Origin: Calothrix sp. 336/3 | GTDB lineage: Bacteria; Cyanobacteriota; Cyanobacteriia; Cyanobacteriales; Nostocaceae | Direction of reading: 5' to 3' | DNA length: 64,000 bases | Assembly (NCBI RefSeq): GCF_000734895.2 | Contig: NZ_CP011382.1 | Location: 5,062,700 to 5,126,699 of the forward strand | Part shown: piece after piece, positions 17,097-25,933 of the stretch | How positions within the stretch are numbered: position 1 is the first letter of the stretch | How the letters are laid out: each line of letters starts with the position of its first letter | Notes under the pieces: generated by a model | What the model was told of the DNA's origin: nothing | Seen by the model: only the letters and a program-made list of their open reading frames with translations | The model's database searches: none | Position numbers and translations under genes: made by a program

Positions 17097-18077
17097 CTAG
17101 GTTGTTTGAAAAATATTCTGTACCATCACCTTATCCAACTTGCCTGCAACTATATCTAATTCCGCAACTTCGTTTGTATCTAAATACCAACCTAAGGCTC
17201 CAATGTTTTCCTGGGCTTGTTTTTGTGATTTGGCACCGGGGATGGGAATTGTTCCTTTACAGATACACCAATTAATGGCGACTTGAGCCATGGTTTTTTT
17301 ACGAGCTTCAGCAATTTCTTGTAAGCATTCCAGAAGTGGTTGTACGCCAGATAACAGACTTTTGAATAAAAATCCTCGAATGCCTGGAGGTAATTTTCCA
17401 GTTGCAGAGTACTTACCAGTAAGGATTCCCAACGCTAAAGGGCTGTAGGCAATGATTTTGATGCCTAACTCATCACAAACATCCTTCAGTCCCAGTTGAG
17501 TTACTGGATAGGTGGACAACAAGGAATACTGGATTTGTAAAGTAGAAATGGGCACTCCAGCATCTGCAAATCTCTGGTATGCCCAGCGTAATCGCTTAGT
17601 ACCGTAATTAGATAAGCCGACACCTCTAACTAAATCTTGCTGGTAGAGCTTTGCCAATCCGTCTAATAATGCTTTTTCCTGCCAGGGTGCATAATTAGCT
17701 GTAGACCAGTGCATTTGTGCTAAGTCAACTTTTCTCCCTAGGCGTTTGGCTGAGGCTTGGCAGGCTGATACCATGGATTGGGGTGTTAGTCTCCAGGGGT
17801 ATGCTGCTAATTTGGTAGCGATATAAATATTGTCTTGATTGTTACCTTGGTATGCCTGACTGAATTTGCCTAAAAGTTGCTCACTACGTCCATTGAGTTT
17901 TCCTGTACCGTAGGAATCTCCTGTATCAAAGAGGCTAACGCCGTTACTGACGCAGAGATTAAACACTGCTTGTAGCTCTGTGTCCATACTTTGATCATAT
18001 CCCCAGAGCAGGCGATTACCCCATGCCCAAGTACCGCACCCCATAGGTGGGAGAGTGAGTTTTTCCCTTGTTTGCAT
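17097..18077 (-). CDS. Aldo/keto reductase
   Basis: This NADPH-dependent oxidoreductase of the AKR superfamily has 326 residues in a TIM barrel. The catalytic tetrad is complete: D51 (FDTGDSYG), Y56, K89 (IATKLA) and H123 (QMHWS). The C-terminal cofactor-binding segment IPIPGAKSQKQAQEN reads as the Ser/Lys/Arg block that grips the NADPH phosphate. It ends 74 bases beyond the convergent clpP stop. It lies 32 bases downstream of the universal stress gene on the same strand, so cotranscription is likely. The carbonyl substrate is unknown. Confidence 0.9.
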   Translation of the reverse strand: MQTREKLTLPPMGCGTWAWGNRLLWGYDQSMDTELQAVFNLCVSNGVSLFDTGDSYGTGKLNGRSEQLLGKFSQAYQGNNQDNIYIATKLAAYPWRLTPQSMVSACQASAKRLGRKVDLAQMHWSTANYAPWQEKALLDGLAKLYQQDLVRGVGLSNYGTKRLRWAYQRFADAGVPISTLQIQYSLLSTYPVTQLGLKDVCDELGIKIIAYSPLALGILTGKYSATGKLPPGIRGFLFKSLLSGVQPLLECLQEIAEARKKTMAQVAINWCICKGTIPIPGAKSQKQAQENIGALGWYLDTNEVAELDIVAGKLDKVMVQNIFQTT

Positions 18078-18109
18078 ATTTCAGCCAATTGATGACACCT
18101 GTCTTAGTG

Positions 18110-18646
18110 TTATATAGTTGTGGCAGGTTCGGCAACTGATGTATTTTCTTGGGTGTTGGTTGTTGGGTATGGACCTTGGATTGTGAGGACGGAGCAGGAT
18201 GCATGATGGAGGACGTAGTTACTAACACTACCAAGGAGTAATTCACTTAAACCTTTTCTACCTCGGCGACCGACAATAATTAAGTCAGCACCGTAATTTT
18301 GGGCAGCTTCACAAATGATATGTCCTGGTTCACCAAAGTTTTGGGTAAATTCTGTGGTGACTCCGTTGGCGATCGCCTCCGTACATAAACCGGATAAAAA
18401 GGCTAATCCCTCTTGTTTGAAGGTTTCCCATTCTCCCATATAGTAACTGACAGCTTCTGGGTGGAAGGTGGGGTAGATGGAGTTAGTCTGTAAAGACATA
18501 ATTTTGGTATAGCGATCGTCAAAGGGGTCTAATACGTGCAGTATCATCACACTTGCGTCTAGTTTTTTGGCGACGGCGATCGCTTCGCTAAATACATGAC
18601 GACCCATCTCTGAATTATCAATAGCGACTAAAACTTTGTCAAACAT
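18110..18646 (-). CDS. Universal stress protein (UspA family)
   Basis: The 178-residue protein has a single Usp domain. The N-terminal VLVAIDNSEMG strand and loop and the nucleotide-binding G-x-x-G motif VGRRGRKGLSELLLGSVS are intact, so ATP binding is expected. An insert of about 40 residues between the two halves (FDDRYTKIMSLQ onward) is longer than in minimal UspA, as is common in cyanobacterial members. The tail after the last strand is Thr/Pro-rich and probably disordered. Its role is likely stress survival; no specific signal is visible. Confidence 0.9.
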   Translation of the reverse strand: MFDKVLVAIDNSEMGRHVFSEAIAVAKKLDASVMILHVLDPFDDRYTKIMSLQTNSIYPTFHPEAVSYYMGEWETFKQEGLAFLSGLCTEAIANGVTTEFTQNFGEPGHIICEAAQNYGADLIIVGRRGRKGLSELLLGSVSNYVLHHASCSVLTIQGPYPTTNTQENTSVAEPATTI

Positions 18647-19432
18647 AGTTTTAAATATTTTAAGTTGTAAGTTTTTGATGACCTTTGCTCTTAGTGGTAC
18701 ATGGTCAATCTGGGCTAATTCTCATATAGACTATTGATGATTGACCTTAAGCTTGTCCCTAACTCCAATATAAATAGATATTCTTGTTATCTGCTCAATA
18801 AATAGAAAAATCTTTACCAGTAACTATTTTTATGAAAGTATTACTCTCAGCAATATGTCAATAGATTAAAATTTGTTTTATTCTCTTAGCATTCTCTACA
18901 AGCTTCTTATTAACAATCGCTATAATAGCCATGTAGAGGAGATTTATGCAGGCATTCAACAAAATTTATTGCCCGTCATCCAGAGGTAGAAATTTCATCC
19001 TGATTTGTGACAGTTCAATCGATTTTTATGGAAGTAGGGGATTCGGTAAATCCAGTTTATGTGGGTAGATTCTAATGGGGAGTTGGTGAATCTCAGAGCT
19101 TGATTTTTGTGATTAATTGCATACCACAAATTACAGTCGGGACTGGCGATAGAGCTATGCTCCGCCGAAGCGGCGATAGAGCTACGCTCCGCCAAAATGG
19201 CGATCGCCTAAGTAAATTGGAAGTTCTTGAGTCGAGAATTAGCTCGCAAACACATCTGACTTCCCATCCTCAGAGGAGGGCTTTCCACGAAATATACATA
19301 CAACTGTCATCATGATTCTAACTTGTAATCGCATCGAATAGTGAATAGATAAGTGTGTACTTTCTTTAATATCTTGTTGCCCCTGTTTTTTATCCAAGTC
19401 ACAACCTGTTAATCATAGGGGGTTGAAAAATT
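18647..19432. other. Long intergenic region with a tandem repeat
   Basis: Nearly 790 bases separate the universal stress gene from the zinc-ribbon gene. Apart from the direct repeat at 19145-19193 I see no gene. The left 300 bases are AT-rich and probably carry the stress-gene promoter. Confidence 0.5.
19145..19193. repeat. Direct repeat of a 22-base GC-rich unit
   Basis: Two copies, 19145-19166 and 19172-19193, start GGCGATAGAGCTA and end GCTCCGCC, differing by one base (T/C). They are separated by five bases and followed by GGCGATCGCC. The unit is partly self-complementary and resembles dispersed repeats of Nostocales. Confidence 0.6.
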
Positions 19433-19609
19433 ATGGCTAGCTGTCCTTCTTGTTCCGGAATTATGCTTCGTCACGTTCGTGGCTCCGATATTTATTGGTT
19501 CTGTCGCCACTGTTGGCAAGAGATGCCAGAATTTAGTAATACTAAAGATAGATTTAATCAACTTGTTAGTACAAGAAAAGTATCTCAAGTCGTGGTTCAA
19601 GCTGCCTAA
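19433..19609 (+). CDS. Small zinc-ribbon protein (58 residues)
   Basis: This short gene encodes a 58-residue protein with two knuckles, CPSC at residues 4-7 and CRHC at about 24-27, typical of a zinc ribbon. An AGGGGG site precedes the ATG by about nine bases. Between the knuckles is a strand-like RHVRGSDIYWF, and the rest is a basic helix-rich tail ending VVVQAA. I recall small proteins of this type in filamentous cyanobacteria. The function is unknown; a role in nucleic-acid or protein binding is only inference. Confidence 0.72.
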   Translation: MASCPSCSGIMLRHVRGSDIYWFCRHCWQEMPEFSNTKDRFNQLVSTRKVSQVVVQAA

Positions 19610-19907
19610 GTTTTGCGTTTCATTGAAGTTCAATTATTATTGCCAATATTTCAGGGTAGATATCTTGAAATCACTCCAGAATCCGTTAACAATTATTGCC
19701 ATGGTGGAAATACGTGATACTTCCTTCAGCTATTCAAAATAAAAACCGCAGATACATATGGTATCTACGGCTGTGGTGTAAGGAGACTTAACTGATATCA
19801 TCATAGGTCAGAGATACTGCTAGTAGTTTCTCGTAACAGTTTTGGTAACAAGGAATTTTTCAGACAATACCGTTATGGAGTAGAAAGTACTCTACGGAGA
19901 TGGGAAT
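19610..19907. other. Intergenic spacer with a small hairpin
   Basis: The stem CCGCAGATAC (19746-19755) with GTATCTACGG (19761-19770), one mismatch, lies between the zinc-ribbon gene and the convergent arsS gene. No T-tract follows, so its use as a terminator is doubtful. Nothing else is seen. Confidence 0.4.
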
Positions 19908-20909
19908 TTAGTCAATTAAAGCACCACCACAACTAGAACCACTCCCAGCAGTACAACCATAGCAGTAAGCAGCTGTTTGTACCTGATCAATTAAATCTAA
20001 GCTTCCACCTGCTAACAATTTACCTACAGTGAGAATCTCTCCATAGGAAGTTTTAGCAGGTAAATTCATCATTTGATTAAAATCACAATCATAGATATTA
20101 CCCAGATAATCAACTGAAAGTTCATCACGACACATCAAATACGGGATTGTCTCTACATTAAAATGTGACTCTAGGAATTCCATATATGGAGCATAGAGTT
20201 TTTTCCTTTCTAGATAAAGCTTAGTTCTACCTACAGGTAGATTCGTAATTGTGAAAAGTTGATTAAAGACAATGCCAAAATGTTCTTGGAGGAATATTTT
20301 ATAATCCTGCTCTAGTTTTCCCTGCTCAGGAGTCAAGCTAAATTTTTCACTGATTGGAAGTTGGGGATTATAAACTAAATCCACAATTAAATTTGGGTCA
20401 CTACCATATCCCAATCTATTTAACCATTGTAAAGCTTGAATGGAAGCATCAAACACCCCTGAGCCACGCATTTTATCAACATTATCCGCTAGATAGCAGG
20501 GTAAAGAAGCCACAACTCGCACTTGATTATCAGCAAAATATTCAGGTAAATCACCAAAACCGTCTGCGAAATAAATGGTTAAATTTGACCTAACAATGAT
20601 TTTCTTCTGGTTTTTTCTAGCTGCTGCAACTAGAGACTTAAAACCATAATTCATTTCCGGAGCGCCACCCGTCAAGTCTACAATTTGAATTTGAGGAAAC
20701 TTGTGAATTATCTCAATTAATTGTTGACAAATTTCCGGTGACAACTCTTCTGTACGTTTGGGACTTGCTTCCACATGGCAATGATTACAAGCTAAGTTAC
20801 ACCGTTTACCCAGATTAATCTGTAAAACAGAGATAGATTTCTTTTTCAGAGGTAGAGATAGCTTGTGAGCAAAGGGAGTATGGTGAGTCGCTTTAGGAGT
20901 GGTTGTCAT
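19908..20909 (-). CDS. arsS: ArsS, arsenosugar biosynthesis radical SAM protein
   Basis: ArsS is the radical S-adenosylmethionine enzyme thought to convert dimethylarsinous acid into the 5'-deoxy-adenosyl arsenic intermediate of arsenosugars. The 333-residue protein has the CxxxCxxC cluster motif at C37, C41 and C44 (CNLACNHC), the SAM-binding LTGGAPEMN, and the C-terminal DUF3641 region with CDFNQMM and the Cys-rich CYGCTAGSGSSCGG end. It lies 28 bases after arsM on the same strand, the classical arsenosugar pair. ATG 20909 gives the normal length. Confidence 0.92.
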   Translation of the reverse strand: MTTTPKATHHTPFAHKLSLPLKKKSISVLQINLGKRCNLACNHCHVEASPKRTEELSPEICQQLIEIIHKFPQIQIVDLTGGAPEMNYGFKSLVAAARKNQKKIIVRSNLTIYFADGFGDLPEYFADNQVRVVASLPCYLADNVDKMRGSGVFDASIQALQWLNRLGYGSDPNLIVDLVYNPQLPISEKFSLTPEQGKLEQDYKIFLQEHFGIVFNQLFTITNLPVGRTKLYLERKKLYAPYMEFLESHFNVETIPYLMCRDELSVDYLGNIYDCDFNQMMNLPAKTSYGEILTVGKLLAGGSLDLIDQVQTAAYCYGCTAGSGSSCGGALID

Positions 20910-20937
20910 ATCTTATCGGGAATTATCTCTACAAATA

Positions 20938-21906
20938 TTAACAACAACCACCGCCATCATAATGCCAAGTGGAATCAGTTACAATAATTTCTTCTGGCAT
21001 GATACTTGCAAGTTTAGCAGCAGTTTTATCACAAACAGCAGCAGGTAGACCTTTACTTAAAATATGCCCCGCTCCATCATCAAAGAATGATTCTTTGCCT
21101 GCATAAATAGCTGTTTTGCCTGTAAAAATACAAGCTCCATCCTCAGGAATAGGAACTTTAAAAGCCACAGAATCTAAACTTTCTAAAAGTAGGGATTTCT
21201 CTAAGTTATAGGTATGAATATCTAGAAGTCTATAGGGTCGTTTGGCGCGAATTTCTACTTGACCAAAACCAACATCAATGATTTGTTGAATATACTCTTC
21301 ATAGGTAATTGCTCCAGATAAACACATTGCTCTCAATTGTTCATTTTCTCGCAAATGTTGGGGAATCGGAAAGGTAGCAATGGGGTCACTCATTTGCAAT
21401 CTACCACCGGGTTTTAATACTCGATATGCTTCTTGCAGTGCTCGCTGTAAATCGACAGGTTCAAAAATGTTAAATAAGCAATTTTGAGCAACAACATCGA
21501 CAGAATTATCTATAACTGGTAAATTAAAAGCATCACCTTCGCGAATTTCAACAAAACTCATATCAAACCAAGGGTTAATTTCAGCCGCAATTTGTAAGTT
21601 TTTGCTTGCAGCTTCTCGCATTTCCGCAACCGGTTCGACTGCAATTACCCCTCCACGACGACGGGTAAAATAGGCAAATTGTAGAGCTTCTAAACCTCCA
21701 CCCACTCCTACATATAAAACAGTTGGCTCATTGACTAATTCTGTGGGATGAACTGTACTTCCGCACCCATAGTTCATATCTTGCATTTGCTGAGGAATAT
21801 TTAATCCGGGGAGTTGTAAGGGTGTGGTTTGCACACAACAAAGTCCAATCTCCGGTGTTTGAGCAACTTCACTGTAGAATTGAGCAGCTGTTTCAAGATA
21901 AGTCAT
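20938..21906 (-). CDS. arsM: ArsM, arsenite S-adenosylmethionine methyltransferase (arsenosugar type)
   Basis: This enzyme methylates trivalent arsenic with SAM, the first step to arsenosugars or volatile arsines. The 322-residue protein has the SAM motif VLYVGVGGGLEALQ and the methyltransferase block KPGGRLQMSDP. Candidate arsenic-binding cysteines are C23/C24 near the N-terminus and C48 (NYGCGST), plus one in NCLFN. A GGGCC C-terminus adds a vicinal pair. The C-terminal extension beyond the methyltransferase core is that of the arsenosugar-linked group. It forms an operon with arsS. No arsR or arsenite pump gene is adjacent. Confidence 0.9.
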   Translation of the reverse strand: MTYLETAAQFYSEVAQTPEIGLCCVQTTPLQLPGLNIPQQMQDMNYGCGSTVHPTELVNEPTVLYVGVGGGLEALQFAYFTRRRGGVIAVEPVAEMREAASKNLQIAAEINPWFDMSFVEIREGDAFNLPVIDNSVDVVAQNCLFNIFEPVDLQRALQEAYRVLKPGGRLQMSDPIATFPIPQHLRENEQLRAMCLSGAITYEEYIQQIIDVGFGQVEIRAKRPYRLLDIHTYNLEKSLLLESLDSVAFKVPIPEDGACIFTGKTAIYAGKESFFDDGAGHILSKGLPAAVCDKTAAKLASIMPEEIIVTDSTWHYDGGGCC

Positions 21907-22101
21907 GGAAATTTTGAATAGGGTTGAGGTAGTAGGGAATGGAAAATTAGATAAGCAGCGAAAAATTTAGGGAATAGCAATCTCCCATTATTCATGATTC
22001 TTTCTTAATTAATCAATCCCTTTTTACCTAATTTTCCTCATCTAACCCTAGTTTGATGAATTTCTGCTGAGAAAATTCTGGGAATTAGCTAAGATTACCA
22101 T

Positions 22102-22776
22102 CTATTCTTTTAGTACATAACCGACACCACGTACCGTCTGAATTAGACGCTTCTCTCCATTCGCTTCTAATTTGAGGCGAAGATAGCGAATATAAACTTC
22201 GATAATATTGGAGTCACCCATAAAATCGTAACCCCAAACGGCTTCGAGAATGCGATCGCGGGTGATGACTTGTCGAGGGTGAATCAGCAGATACTCCAAT
22301 AAATCAAACTCCTTAGCTGTCAATTCGATTAATCTTTCTCCCCGATGTACCTCCCTGGTACGTTTATTTAACTTCAAGTCTTCAAACAGTAAAATGTCTA
22401 AATCTACTTCCTGGGTGCGACGTAAATGCGCTCTTACCCTTGCTAACAACTCTTCTAGGCTAAAGGGTTTGACAACATAATCATCTGCACCAGCGTCTAA
22501 ACCTGCCACGCGATCGCTAACCTCATCCTTTGCTGTCAGCAAGATAATTGGAACCTGATCACCCGTACTGCGTAATCGCCGACAAATTTCCAAACCCGAC
22601 AAACCAGGTAACATCCAATCTAAGATGACTAAATCAGGGTGGGATTCCCGTGCTGTAGTTAAACCTGTTAAGCCATCATTGACAACTGTCACCTGATATC
22701 CTTCATAGTTAAGTTCCAACTCAACAAAGCGAGCTAACTTAACTTCATCTTCTACCAGCAAAATGTGCGATGTCAT
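22102..22776 (-). CDS. OmpR-family response regulator (NrrA/RppA-like)
   Basis: A two-component response regulator of 224 residues if started at ATG 22776; another in-frame ATG at 22791 adds five. The receiver has the acidic pair in VEDE, the phospho-acceptor Asp in LDWMLPG, the Thr of LLTAKD and the Lys of VKPFS. The winged-helix DNA-binding domain ends RLIQTVRGVGYVLKE. Residue by residue it looks like the NrrA/RppA subgroup of cyanobacteria (NrrA acts in nitrogen and glycogen control), but I cannot separate paralogues. No histidine kinase gene is adjacent. A 10-bp inverted repeat lies upstream at 22910-22949. Confidence 0.88.
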   Translation of the reverse strand: MTSHILLVEDEVKLARFVELELNYEGYQVTVVNDGLTGLTTARESHPDLVILDWMLPGLSGLEICRRLRSTGDQVPIILLTAKDEVSDRVAGLDAGADDYVVKPFSLEELLARVRAHLRRTQEVDLDILLFEDLKLNKRTREVHRGERLIELTAKEFDLLEYLLIHPRQVITRDRILEAVWGYDFMGDSNIIEVYIRYLRLKLEANGEKRLIQTVRGVGYVLKE

Positions 22777-22794
22777 AGACTTTGAACACATCAA

Positions 22795-23204
22795 ATCGAA
22801 TTAATATACAGTTATTGACAAAAAACTGGCTAATTATCTATCATTTTCTGCTCATCTTACATACATAACAGGCAAAAATACTGATAAGAATTATTGCACT
22901 ATGTTTAATTGCCTAGGTACTGGATTCTTACGAAAACTATACCTAGGCAGGAAAATTAATTATTAAAAATATAGAGAATAGGAATCAGGCAATCATTGCC
23001 AATCTTATCTAGAGATATAGCTAAAAATAATACAGAGTTATCGATAACTGTGATGAACTTCAATCACTATAAAGCCCTGATTGCCAGTTTTGTCAAAATA
23101 TTCTGGGAAATAGATTAATAAAATCTTTCGGAGCTTCTTGGCAACTGGAAGCGAATATGGGAGCAGTATAAAATTATGGCGCGGAATTATTCATCTTTGG
23201 AAAT
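22795..23204. other. Regulatory spacer upstream of the response regulator
   Basis: This AT-rich region contains the inverted repeat at 22910-22949. A 30-codon hydrophobic open frame begins at 23205 (see findings). No larger gene is present. Confidence 0.5.
22910..22949. promoter_or_regulatory. 10-bp perfect inverted repeat, probable operator
   Basis: TGCCTAGGTA (22910-22919) is exactly mirrored by TACCTAGGCA (22940-22949) with 20 bases between. Each arm also contains the palindrome CCTAGG. It lies about 135 bases upstream of the response-regulator start, so binding by that regulator or by another dimer is plausible. Confidence 0.55.
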
Positions 23205-23255
23205 ATGGATATAATTACCAATTTCATTGTACTTTTACTATTGCCATTTCTAGTT

Positions 23256-23543
23256 TTAGCAGTAGGCAGAGATATCTTCACCACATTCATCAGCTAAATA
23301 GCATAGAGCTTTGAAGCGCAATCCAACTACTTCTTCATAGAGAGGATTGAGTTTGCACATGGGGGGGATGTGAAAAAGTTTACACCCGAAAACTACGACA
23401 TCTCTTTCAAAAGGACATTGAGCAGGGATGAGCTTACAAAGAAAATGAGCAAATTCTGGATTTTGAATCTTAGTAGACTCTAGCCATTGACGTAAAGGAT
23501 AAAGAAAGTCGTAACGGTGTTGAATTTGAGTAAAGCTAGTCAT
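23256..23543 (-). CDS. Mo-dependent nitrogenase C-terminal domain protein
   Basis: The 95-residue protein is a stand-alone copy of the Mo-nitro_C domain, a family annotated after the tail of some nitrogenase-related proteins and spread through filamentous cyanobacteria as orphans. Recognisable blocks are LRQWLES, LCKLIPAQCPFERDV and FHIPPMCKLNPLYEEV. Four or more Cys (LCKL, QCPFE, FGCK, MCKL) suggest metal or redox binding, which is inference. An AAGGAG site precedes the ATG at 23543. No nif genes are nearby, so a direct role in nitrogen fixation is not shown. Confidence 0.8.
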   Translation of the reverse strand: MTSFTQIQHRYDFLYPLRQWLESTKIQNPEFAHFLCKLIPAQCPFERDVVVFGCKLFHIPPMCKLNPLYEEVVGLRFKALCYLADECGEDISAYC

Positions 23544-23923
23544 ATGTTTTCTCCTTTTTTTAGACTGGATGCCGAACCGATTCCCTGATGACTCTTAATA
23601 TCTATTACGTTTTGGTTCAGCAATCTTATGCAGTTAATTTGTTTTTTAGGGAACACACTAAGCTACAAAGTCTAGGAGTAAAGTTCCGGATGCTTTGCTG
23701 ATTCAGCTTCACATTCGTCTGACTTACCTTAAGAATTATCATCATCGAATGTCAGAAAATTCGCTTCACCCGATAGATTCACCCAAAGGGGTGTTGTCTT
23801 GGTGTTAATTCCCTTCACTTCCTTCAGGATGAGCGTAAATGCTGAATCTTTGATGAGGAGAGATTGACAGATACTTAAAATCTGTATAAGTAAACTGAGA
23901 CAGAGGCAAGATTTTCTCTCATT
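23544..23923. other. Intergenic, nothing recognised
   Basis: About 380 bases between the nitrogenase-domain gene and the end of the CysQ-like gene. I find neither a gene nor a strong hairpin. Confidence 0.4.
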
Positions 23924-24784
23924 TCATTCCTGGGGGGAGAAATTTTGCAAAATACTTTCTGCCGTATTACAGAGAATCTGATGATGTTCTCCATTACTTG
24001 CAAGTAAACCACCCCACTGGTTAATCTCTCCTGTGTTATACAGTAGGGGGCTACCATCAAAGTGAGTAAATTTACCACCAGCCTCTGTTAAAATTAGTTC
24101 TGGTGCGGCAATATCCCAATCCTTAGGGGCTGATTTTCCGGAAAGAGAAATATAAATATCTGCTTGCTGCTCAACAATTGTGGCAATCTTTCCACCCACA
24201 CTACCAACTGATTTATGATTTTGACACGGTAAATTTGCTAACAAATGATTTAATCTCTGATTGCGATGGCTACGACTGACAACCAGGGTTAAATCTTCTA
24301 GAGGCTTGTCTGATGAAACTTTAAGAGGTTTAGTTGTACCATTAATGGTTTCCACAAAGCTGCCACCGTCTTTGATAGCGTAGTATATTTTTTCCGCTTC
24401 TGGGATTGCCACTACTGATAAAATGGGGCGATGCTCTTGAACAAGGGCAAGGTGAATTGCATACTCTCCAGTTTTTTCGATAAAATCTCTAGTACCATCC
24501 AAGGGGTCGATAATCCATGCCCAGGGTGTATGGTTTTGGGGAGACTGTCCTGTTTTGTATGTTTCCTCGGTTATATAGGTAAATTCAAGATTACCTAGCT
24601 CTGCTTGTAGACGTTGCAGAATGTGTTGATTGACTGCCATATCCGCAGCAGTAACTGGTTCATCATCTTTGTAAGTTGTGTTTAAATTTTTACTTTCAGT
24701 TCCGTTGTAGTAGGAGCGCAAGATATTTGCGGCTTCCCAAGCAACTGTGCGGGTGAGGGAAAGGATTTCTGGCAGGTTTGACAT
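23924..24784 (-). CDS. cysQ: CysQ-like 3'(2'),5'-bisphosphate nucleotidase (inositol monophosphatase family)
   Basis: Enzymes of this family remove the 3' phosphate of PAP/PAPS or the phosphate of inositol/fructose sugars with lithium-sensitive Mg catalysis. The 286-residue protein has the metal motif WIIDPLDGTRDFIEKTGEYAI, the earlier EE pair (ITEE), and the second motif DWDIAAPELILTEAGG. The FIEKTGEYAIHLAL stretch is the CysQ rather than the SuhB pattern, which points to PAP recycling in sulfate assimilation. ATG 24784 is the start. Position beside a PfkB kinase gives no clear pathway link. Confidence 0.8.
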   Translation of the reverse strand: MSNLPEILSLTRTVAWEAANILRSYYNGTESKNLNTTYKDDEPVTAADMAVNQHILQRLQAELGNLEFTYITEETYKTGQSPQNHTPWAWIIDPLDGTRDFIEKTGEYAIHLALVQEHRPILSVVAIPEAEKIYYAIKDGGSFVETINGTTKPLKVSSDKPLEDLTLVVSRSHRNQRLNHLLANLPCQNHKSVGSVGGKIATIVEQQADIYISLSGKSAPKDWDIAAPELILTEAGGKFTHFDGSPLLYNTGEINQWGGLLASNGEHHQILCNTAESILQNFSPQE

Positions 24785-24900
24785 GGGTAGGGATTAGGGA
24801 GTAGGGAGAGACGCGATATATCCCGTCTGTACAGGAGGAGTGTGGGCAGGTGGATTATTTGTTACAGGGAAGGATTGTGCATGAATTGTTAACTCAATTA

Positions 24901-25767
24901 CTACCCATCACCTGAATGTTGCATCCATTGACGAGTGCCAAAGTATTGACAGGAAAGGGCAGCTATTTTACTGGCAGATGCGAGGGCATTGGGGAAATTT
25001 TCTTGGAGAATGTAGTGACAAAAAGCACCATGAAAAATATCTCCGGCTCCTAGTGTATCAATTGTTGGTGTTGGACAAATATCTATTTGGGAGATTTGCC
25101 CGTGGTGGGAGTAGGTGATGGGTTTTTCTCCGTGGGTGATGGCAATGTGAGGAATTGGGAATGTTTGGAGGTAGTTGTATACGTCTTGTTCTGTGTGGCA
25201 ATGGGGGGGATGGAAGTTGGCAGAACAGATGGCGTAATCAACATAGGGTAATATATTTTCAAATCCAGGTTTCCAACTACCCCCATCAATGACAATGGGA
25301 ATTCCTTGATTTTTTGCCATGATAGCCATTTCTTGACTAACTACCATTTGATGTCCATCGATGAGGATAATATCGATATTTTCCAGAATATTTGCCGGAA
25401 TGGTGGTGGTATTAGCTGGTGTTTTGGCAGCATTTAGGGAAATGACAGCGCGATCGCCACTACTTTGAGTCACAATAATTGATGACACTGGTGGTGGATA
25501 GACATGATTCGGTTCCAAGTCGGCGATCGCCACGCCATAGGCATCTAAATCTCCACGAATTAGCCCCGTTATTGGATGAGAACCCACAATACCTAAAATT
25601 TTGGCAAAATTACCCAAATAACTAAAAGTTACGGCGGCGTTGGTTGCTGGTCCCCCTGCGGCAACGGTGTAATCACTGGCGACTATTTTTTGATTCTCTT
25701 GAGGAGGAGATTCTGCTAGGTAAATAAAGTCAAGAGTCAATAAACCGACAAATAAACCATGTTTCAT
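24901..25767 (-). CDS. PfkB-family sugar kinase
   Basis: This 288-residue ribokinase-fold enzyme should phosphorylate a sugar or nucleoside with ATP. The N-terminal GGPATNAAVTFSYLG is PfkB signature 1, and the C-terminal DTLGAGDIFHGAFCHYI is signature 2 with the catalytic Asp in GAGD. It is short for the family, lacking much of the lid insert. The start is ATG 25767. The substrate cannot be inferred; adenosine, ribose and fructose kinases share this pattern. Just upstream lies a heptamer tandem repeat (25828-25911). Confidence 0.85.
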   Translation of the reverse strand: MKHGLFVGLLTLDFIYLAESPPQENQKIVASDYTVAAGGPATNAAVTFSYLGNFAKILGIVGSHPITGLIRGDLDAYGVAIADLEPNHVYPPPVSSIIVTQSSGDRAVISLNAAKTPANTTTIPANILENIDIILIDGHQMVVSQEMAIMAKNQGIPIVIDGGSWKPGFENILPYVDYAICSANFHPPHCHTEQDVYNYLQTFPIPHIAITHGEKPITYSHHGQISQIDICPTPTIDTLGAGDIFHGAFCHYILQENFPNALASASKIAALSCQYFGTRQWMQHSGDG

Positions 25768-25827
25768 TATTCACTGAGGAATTAAGAGTCAATAAACTTC
25801 CTCAAAGAAGTTGGGAAAAGGTTACTA

Positions 25828-25911
25828 GGGAGTAAGGAGTAAGGAGTAGGGAGTAATGAGTAAGGAGTAATGAGTAATGAGTAAGGAGTAAGGAGTAGGG
25901 AGTAATGAGTA
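25828..25911. repeat. Heptanucleotide tandem repeat (STRR), 12 copies
   Basis: Twelve consecutive 7-base units of form NNGAGTA (variants GGGAGTA, AGGAGTA and ATGAGTA) fill exactly 84 bases. Short tandemly repeated repetitive heptamers are a known hallmark of heterocystous cyanobacteria such as Calothrix. Copy number is likely to vary between strains. Confidence 0.9.
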
Positions 25912-25933
25912 AGCTGGTATTTCTTACAAAACA

